A stretch of 64,000 bases of DNA from Streptomyces tibetensis (GTDB taxonomy: Bacteria; Actinomycetota; Actinomycetes; Streptomycetales; Streptomycetaceae). The stretch lies in assembly GCF_007655005.1 (NCBI RefSeq), contig NZ_SZVW01000018.1, positions 124,001 through 188,000 on the forward strand, written 5' to 3'. The position numbers were made by a program, and so were the translations under genes. Position 1 is the first letter of the stretch; every line of letters begins with the position of its first letter. The notes below the pieces were generated by a model. The model saw nothing but the letters and a program-made list of their open reading frames with translations. It did no database searches and had not been told where the DNA came from. Below, one piece after another: positions 60,780-64,000 of the stretch.

Positions 60780-61130
60780 GCCTTCGGCTCGGGGGTGGGG
60801 TGGGCCGTCGGGCGGCTGCGGCATCGTCGTGGCCGGTCGCGCAGTTCCCCGCGCCCCTCGCAGCGCGCCCCTCGCAGCGCGCCCCTCGCAGCGCGCTTCG
60901 CGCGCATCGGACGGCCGCGGTGCTCCGGGAAGGAGCACCGCGGCCGTTTCATGGGGCGCGCAGCGCGCCCATAGGGGCGCGGGGAACGGCGCGACCAACC
61001 ACCACCACCCCGCAGCCACCCGACAACCCGATACGCGCGAAGCGCGTCTCAAGGGGCGCGGGGAACTGCGCGACCGGCCACGACGGTTGCCGCAGCCGCC
61101 CGGCAACCCCACACGCACCCCCGGCCGCTC
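60780..61130. repeat. Inverted interspersed repeats between the two FAD hydroxylase genes
   Basis: 351 bp without a gene. The element CGCGCAGTTCCCCGCGCCCCT occurs once forward (about 60838-60860) and twice inverted (about 60972-60998 and 61054-61082, AGGGGCGCGGGGAAC(G/T)G), plus three tandem GCAGCGCGCCCCTC units at 60860-60890. The arms can pair into large bidirectional terminator-like structures. Copies of this element are widespread in Streptomyces intergenic regions. Confidence 0.7.
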
Positions 61131-62747
61131 CTAGACCCGGTCCAGAATCCCCCGCAACGCAGCGATCGCCGCCCGGTCGACAGGCCCACTGCGCCCCGCG
61201 GTCGTACGCCACCCCACGAACCCGTCGGGCCGCACCAGGACCGCGCCCCCGGCCAGCAGCCCGTACCGCCGCCGGAAGGACCCGTCCTGGTCCCACAGCC
61301 GCGTCCCCCGCCCGATCCGCACGACCTTCAGACCGACCCCCAGCCGCGCGGCCTCCTGCTCCACCGCCCCGGTCCACCGGCCCGCCGCCTCGTCGACGAG
61401 CAGGGTGAACCCGTCGCCGTACAGATCGGTGACCGGCACCGGCCCCTCGGGCCCGTCGAGCCGCACGTGCGGAGCCCGCGCCCCGGGCCGGGCGCCGGGG
61501 TGCTCGGGGTCTTCCAGGATCGCGTCGGGCGCCCCCTCCTCCGCGGCGAAGGCGCCGGAGCGGTAGCAGTACCCGAACGTCATGGTCGTCTCGTCGACCA
61601 GTTCCGCGGCGACCTCCTGGTACTGCTTGCCCTCCCGCACCGCGAACCGCAGCATCGCCTGCCGGACGGTCTCCTCGGCCACCGGCCTCCGCTCGGCGTC
61701 GTAACTCTCCAGGAGCCCGGGGCCCGCCGTGCCGGACAGCACCAGTGCCAGCTTCCAGGCCAGGTTGTACGCGTCCTGGATGCCGGTGCTGGCGCCGAAC
61801 GCGCCGGTGGGCGGCATCACGTGGGCGGCGTCCCCGGCGACGAACACCCGGCGGGTCGCGAACGTGTCCGCCACGCGCGCGGAGATGTCCCACGCGGGCA
61901 TGTCCACCGACTCGATCTTCAGCGGCAGGTCGGGCACGCCGACCGCGGCGCGCACCAGGGCGGTGCACCGTTCCTCGGTGAAGTCCTCGGCACGCTGGCC
62001 CTGTTCCGGGAAGAAGGAGACGTTGATGACCCAGCGGCGGTCGTTGTCGATGGGGATGATCGTGCCGCGCACCTCGGGGTTGTTGACGTACGCGGCGATG
62101 ATCCGGCGGCCGCGCAGCGCCTCGGTCAGATCGGCCTCGAAGAAGAAGCTGACAAGGTTGGTGATGGTGCCGCGGCCGTGCGCCCCGATGTCCAGCATCT
62201 CGCGCAGCGGACTGCGGCTGCCGTCCGCCGCGATCACGTACTGCGCGTGGATCTGCGAACTCTCCCCGGTGGACAGGTCGGTGGTGCGGACCAGCACCCC
62301 GCCGTCGTCCTCCTCGTACTCCTCGATCGCGTCGACCCGGGTGGAGAAGCGGACGTCCGCCCCGGCCTCGACGGCCCGCTCCCGCAGGATCGGCTCCAGC
62401 TGGTTCTGGTCGATCAGCGTCCACTGGGTGGGGCTGATCCGGCCGATGTCCTCCGGTGAGGCACTGGGCATCCGGACGCGTTCCTTGCCGGCGAGGCTCT
62501 CGACGTGCACCAGGTCGGTGTTGCCGGAGATGGGGGAACGCCCGGCTCGTACCCGCTCCTCCATGCCGACCGCGCGGTACAGCTCCATCGTCCGCGGGTT
62601 GATGGCACGGGCCTTGGGGTGGGTGGAGGTGTCCGGGTGGCGTTCCACCAGGGTGGCGGTGACGCCGTGGTGGGCGAGGAAGACCGCCGCGGACAGTCCG
62701 GTCAGTCCGCCCCCGACGATGAGCACGGGGGTCCGGTGCGACGTCAT
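61131..62747 (-). CDS. FAD-dependent aromatic polyketide hydroxylase 2
   Basis: 538 aa of the same class as the gene at 59202: VLIVGGGLTGLSAAVFLAHH, VIAADGSRSPLR, VFVAGDAAHVMPPTGAFGAS. The C-terminal thioredoxin-like domain starts near residue 415. Possible hydroxylation or Baeyer-Villiger oxidation of the polyketide. ATG 62747 overlaps the methyltransferase stop in ATGA. Confidence 0.92.
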   Translation of the reverse strand: MTSHRTPVLIVGGGLTGLSAAVFLAHHGVTATLVERHPDTSTHPKARAINPRTMELYRAVGMEERVRAGRSPISGNTDLVHVESLAGKERVRMPSASPEDIGRISPTQWTLIDQNQLEPILRERAVEAGADVRFSTRVDAIEEYEEDDGGVLVRTTDLSTGESSQIHAQYVIAADGSRSPLREMLDIGAHGRGTITNLVSFFFEADLTEALRGRRIIAAYVNNPEVRGTIIPIDNDRRWVINVSFFPEQGQRAEDFTEERCTALVRAAVGVPDLPLKIESVDMPAWDISARVADTFATRRVFVAGDAAHVMPPTGAFGASTGIQDAYNLAWKLALVLSGTAGPGLLESYDAERRPVAEETVRQAMLRFAVREGKQYQEVAAELVDETTMTFGYCYRSGAFAAEEGAPDAILEDPEHPGARPGARAPHVRLDGPEGPVPVTDLYGDGFTLLVDEAAGRWTGAVEQEAARLGVGLKVVRIGRGTRLWDQDGSFRRRYGLLAGGAVLVRPDGFVGWRTTAGRSGPVDRAAIAALRGILDRV

Positions 62748-63784
62748 GCTGCCTCCTTGTGGGCGGTGACCAGGGTGTGGGTGCCGAGCAGGGGCTGTGC
62801 GTCGCCGTCGGTGAAGCCGGCCCCTCGCAGCCAGGCCCGGCAGTCCGCGATCCGGTACTCGGAGCCGTCGGGGCTGACCAGCCGCATGTGCAGGCTGCTG
62901 AGCAGCCGCTCCGGGTCGCTGCGGTCGTCGTCGATCATCCGGTCGTAGACGAGGACCGTGCCGCCGGGCCGCACCGCCTCGAAGACCCGGCCGAGCAGCT
63001 CGCACCGCCGGGCGGTGTCGAAGCCGTGCAGGATGTGTCCGAGGACGACGACGTCGGCCGGCGGGATCGGGTCGGTGAAGAAGTCGCCGCCGGCGAAGGC
63101 GACCCGGCCGGTCAGGCCCAGGGCCTCGATGTGCTCGGTGAACAGCGGCCGGGTCCGCTCCAGGTCGAAGCAGGTCGCCTTCAGGTGCGGGTGCTCCCGT
63201 ACCAGGACGGCCGCGAGGTTGCCGCGGGCGCCGCCGAGGTCGACGAAGGAGGAGTGGCGGTCCCAGTCGAGCCGCCGGGCGAGTTCGGCGCCCATCCGGT
63301 CGCTGTACGCGTCGAGTCCCGCCAGGAAGCGCTTCATCTTGGCGGGGTCCTTGTGCCGGTCCCCGACGAAGCCGCCTTTGTCCGGGTCGAGGTGCTGCGG
63401 CTCGCCGGAGCGCATCGCCTCGGTGAGCCGGCCCCACGTGCCGTACAGGGTCTCGTTGGTGAGCTCGACGAAGCCGCCGAGGTACGAGGAGGAGTCCGGC
63501 ACCAGATAGGCCTGCGCCAGCGGGGAGTTGCGGTAGCCGCCCTCCGTCCGCTCCAGCAGACCGAGCCCCGTCAGCGCGTCCAGGAAGTCCGGGACCATCC
63601 GGTGGTGTGTCCCGGTGCGCCGTGCCAGTTCGGCGGCGTCGGCGGGGCTCTCGGCCAGCGCGCCGAACACGCCGAGGGTGACGGCGCTGTGCAGCACCTT
63701 GGCGGCGCAGTCGGCGATGGTCAGCCGGATCAGTGGTCCGGGGTCGACCGCCGGGGCCGTCTGCGGGTCTTCGGTCGTTGTCAC
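62744..63784 (-). CDS. O-methyltransferase (TcmO/DmpM-type, Methyltransf_2)
   Basis: 346 aa. N-terminal dimerisation winged helix (CAAKVLHSAVTLGVFGALAE), then the SAM domain: FVDLGGARGNLAAVLV, FDLERTRPLF, GDFFTDPIPPADVVVLGHILHGF. The GHILH motif corresponds to the catalytic His region of small-molecule O-methyltransferases. GTG 63784 behind AGGAGG. First gene of a two-gene operon with hydroxylase 2. Confidence 0.92.
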   Translation of the reverse strand: MTTTEDPQTAPAVDPGPLIRLTIADCAAKVLHSAVTLGVFGALAESPADAAELARRTGTHHRMVPDFLDALTGLGLLERTEGGYRNSPLAQAYLVPDSSSYLGGFVELTNETLYGTWGRLTEAMRSGEPQHLDPDKGGFVGDRHKDPAKMKRFLAGLDAYSDRMGAELARRLDWDRHSSFVDLGGARGNLAAVLVREHPHLKATCFDLERTRPLFTEHIEALGLTGRVAFAGGDFFTDPIPPADVVVLGHILHGFDTARRCELLGRVFEAVRPGGTVLVYDRMIDDDRSDPERLLSSLHMRLVSPDGSEYRIADCRAWLRGAGFTDGDAQPLLGTHTLVTAHKEAA

Positions 63785-63853
63785 ACGAGCCTCCTGGTCT
63801 GCCTCTGCCTGTTCTTCGGCCTGCGTCCTGCGTCGTACGGCTGTGCAGTGCCG

Positions 63854-63885
63854 ACGATGGTCGCGAGCCGTCGATTCGGACTCGA
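63854..63885 (-). promoter_or_regulatory. SARP-type operator/promoter of the O-methyltransferase operon
   Basis: Minus strand: TCGAGTC, 4 bp, TCGACGG (63885-63868), 8 bp CTCGCGAC, then CATCGT as -10 (63859-63854). Shares CCTTCGAGnnCGnnTCGAC and GACCAnnGT with the site upstream of the minimal-PKS operon. Predicted leader about 63 nt. Confidence 0.62.
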
Positions 63886-63927
63886 AGGGCGCTGAAGGGC
63901 GGCCCGGGGCACGGCAGGCCGACGCAC

Positions 63928-63961
63928 GAGAGCCGCCGTCCCGTGCGGGACGGCGGCTCTC
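63928..63961. terminator. 15-bp perfect terminator hairpin
   Basis: GAGAGCCGCCGTCCC / GGGACGGCGGCTCTC with GTGC loop, between the O-methyltransferase promoter and the end of a further minus-strand gene to the right. Confidence 0.82.
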
Positions 63962-63979
63962 ATCGGAGAGTAGGGAAGC

Positions 63980-64000
63980 TCAGTTCCCCTCGGCGGCCAC
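63980..64000 (-). CDS. C-terminal end of an unidentified minus-strand gene
   Basis: The last seven codons, ...VAAEGN-stop (TGA at 63982-63980), directly upstream of the terminator hairpin, suggest that another cluster gene enters from the right edge. Too little to identify. Confidence 0.4.
   Translation of the reverse strand: MAAEGN

Overview
The window is high-GC DNA of a Streptomyces species. Almost every reading frame is open, the start codons are ATG/GTG, and translationally coupled ATGA/GTGA junctions are very common. From the left edge to about 40.6 kb the gene order matches the conserved chromosomal core of Streptomyces coelicolor around SCO3547-SCO3583 (hppA, bldG, Tad-type pilus genes, acs, nhaA, nth, crp, wblA). 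Part of it also matches the Mycobacterium tuberculosis Rv3667-Rv3683 block (acs, ephE, marP, Nudix, nth, crp, beta-lactamase fold, RidA, two Get3-like ATPases, WhiB4, PonA2, metallophosphoesterase). These comparisons are from memory of those genomes, not from a search.

Regions: 1-3567 holds the proton-pumping pyrophosphatase and the BldG anti-sigma/antagonist pair. 3646-11085 holds a DECH-box helicase convergent with a compact Tad/Flp pilus operon whose TadA ATPase gene carries an apparent 1-nt frameshift. 11086-17675 has a HAD phosphatase, a candidate 6S-like RNA, a degenerate Fic-like protein, a lipoprotein deacetylase and a SulP-carbonic anhydrase fusion. 18129-31714 has acs, nhaA, a holin-like protein, an epoxide hydrolase, a MarP protease, Nudix genes, nth, crp, MBL, RidA and a 52-residue DUF4177 gene. 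32023-40506 has the paired Get3/ArsA-like ATPases, wblA, a class A PBP, YqeY, a metallophosphoesterase and a membrane protein. A tRNA-Pro(CGG) at 40554-40627 ends the core. Beyond it lies about 1.2 kb of decayed sequence, including a small zinc-finger reading frame broken by TGA, and then accessory DNA.

From about 41.9 kb to the right edge is a type II (aromatic) polyketide biosynthetic cluster. It contains KS-alpha, KS-beta (CLF), ACP, a WhiE-VI-type aromatase/cyclase fused to a second ketoreductase, a stand-alone ketoreductase, a TcmI-type cyclase, a cupin, two antibiotic-biosynthesis monooxygenases and a P450. It also has two FAD hydroxylases, a DUF1772 anthrone-oxygenase-like protein, an F420-type reductase, two methyltransferases, an AsnB-like enzyme whose catalytic Cys is Ser, two transporters and a SARP regulator. 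The core order resembles whiE spore-pigment and pentangular-polyphenol clusters; the product itself cannot be read from the sequence.

Three minus-strand operons of this cluster (starts at 53727, 58996 and 63784) each carry, at identical internal spacing, a SARP-style operator: two heptads with 11-bp periodicity, then 8 bp, then a CAnnnT -10. This suggests that the SARP encoded at 53889-55829 switches on all three together. No such site is seen in front of the SARP gene itself.
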